From assembly GCA_009776345.1 (NCBI GenBank), contig WRLS01000138.1:1-5529 (forward strand): a stretch of 5,529 nucleotides of DNA. The letters run 5' to 3'. Made by a program: the position numbers and the translations under genes. The notes beneath the pieces were generated by a model. That model had not been told where the DNA came from and made no database searches. It was given only the letters and a program-made list of their open reading frames with translations. The number at the start of each line of letters is the position of its first letter. Position 1 is the first letter of the stretch. Positions 5,451 to 5,529 of the stretch are shown here, in pieces. Source of the stretch: Oscillospiraceae bacterium. GTDB taxonomy: Bacteria > Bacillota > Clostridia > Oscillospirales > Ruminococcaceae.

Positions 5451-5529
5451 GTGAGGCTTATAAAAACTAAAGATGCTGTGGGACAAGTACTGATCCACGA
5501 TATAACGCAGATTATCAGGGGTGTTACGA
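5451..5529 (+). CDS. MoeA-like molybdopterin-binding protein, N-terminal fragment
   Basis: An open frame from GTG 5451 runs off the right edge after 26 complete codons. Its start, RLIKTKDAVGQVL followed by IHDITQIIRGVT, strongly recalls the N terminus of clostridial proteins annotated as molybdopterin-binding (MoeA/MogA fold), which often begin with a KTEDAVGxVLxHDxTQI-type stretch. In clostridia such genes often lie near molybdenum hydroxylase or molybdenum cofactor genes. Only the first residues are visible, with no catalytic motif, so the assignment rests on remembered family resemblance. It is transcribed divergently from rnfC, with its own promoter and ribosome binding site. Confidence 0.65.
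   Translation, partial: MRLIKTKDAVGQVLIHDITQIIRGVT

Noticed and set aside
1..5529. CRISPR arrays, tRNA or rRNA genes, insertion sequences
   Set aside because: No regularly spaced repeats, cloverleaf-like sequences, rRNA motifs, transposase frames or terminal inverted repeats were seen on reading both strands.

Overview
The window carries one complete six-gene operon on the minus strand, rnfC-rnfD-rnfG-rnfE-rnfA-rnfB (transcribed from about 5190 down to 366). It encodes the Rnf complex, a membrane-bound ferredoxin:NAD+ oxidoreductase that couples electron transfer to Na+ or H+ translocation. The gene order CDGEAB, the compact RnfC (435 aa, without the long C-terminal extension of enterobacterial RsxC), the multi-cluster RnfB and the strong Gly/Ala-rich Shine-Dalgarno sites point to an anaerobic Firmicute of class Clostridia with moderately high GC coding DNA. 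The species cannot be named from this window.

Layout. 2-163: C-terminal end of an unrecognised plus-strand gene. 164-365: a convergent intergenic gap holding three small GC-rich hairpins and then a perfect 20-bp hairpin, placed where both transcripts should end. 366-5189: the rnf operon. Neighbouring genes overlap by 1-4 bases at the C/D, D/G, G/E and E/A junctions, and only 16 bases separate rnfA from rnfB, so translation is probably coupled. 5190-5450: an AT-rich divergent control region with good sigma-A type promoters in both directions, two copies of the half-site TTAACAA typical of the redox repressor Rex, and a 12-bp palindrome. 5451-end: start of a plus-strand gene whose first 26 residues resemble clostridial MoeA-like molybdopterin-binding proteins.

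How the genes work together. In the family model, RnfB takes electrons from reduced ferredoxin through its chain of [4Fe-4S] clusters. RnfA and RnfE form the membrane core and hold a [2Fe-2S] cluster between conserved cysteines. RnfG and RnfD carry covalently bound FMN, and RnfC carries [4Fe-4S] clusters, FMN and the NADH site. The conserved cysteines, FMN-threonines and glycine-rich motif are all visible here, so the complex should be functional.

I see no clearly new system. The points most worth following are the candidate Rex operator over the rnf promoter region, the divergent pairing with a molybdopterin-type gene, the unexplained hairpin cluster at 187-277, and a few residue departures at cofactor sites.
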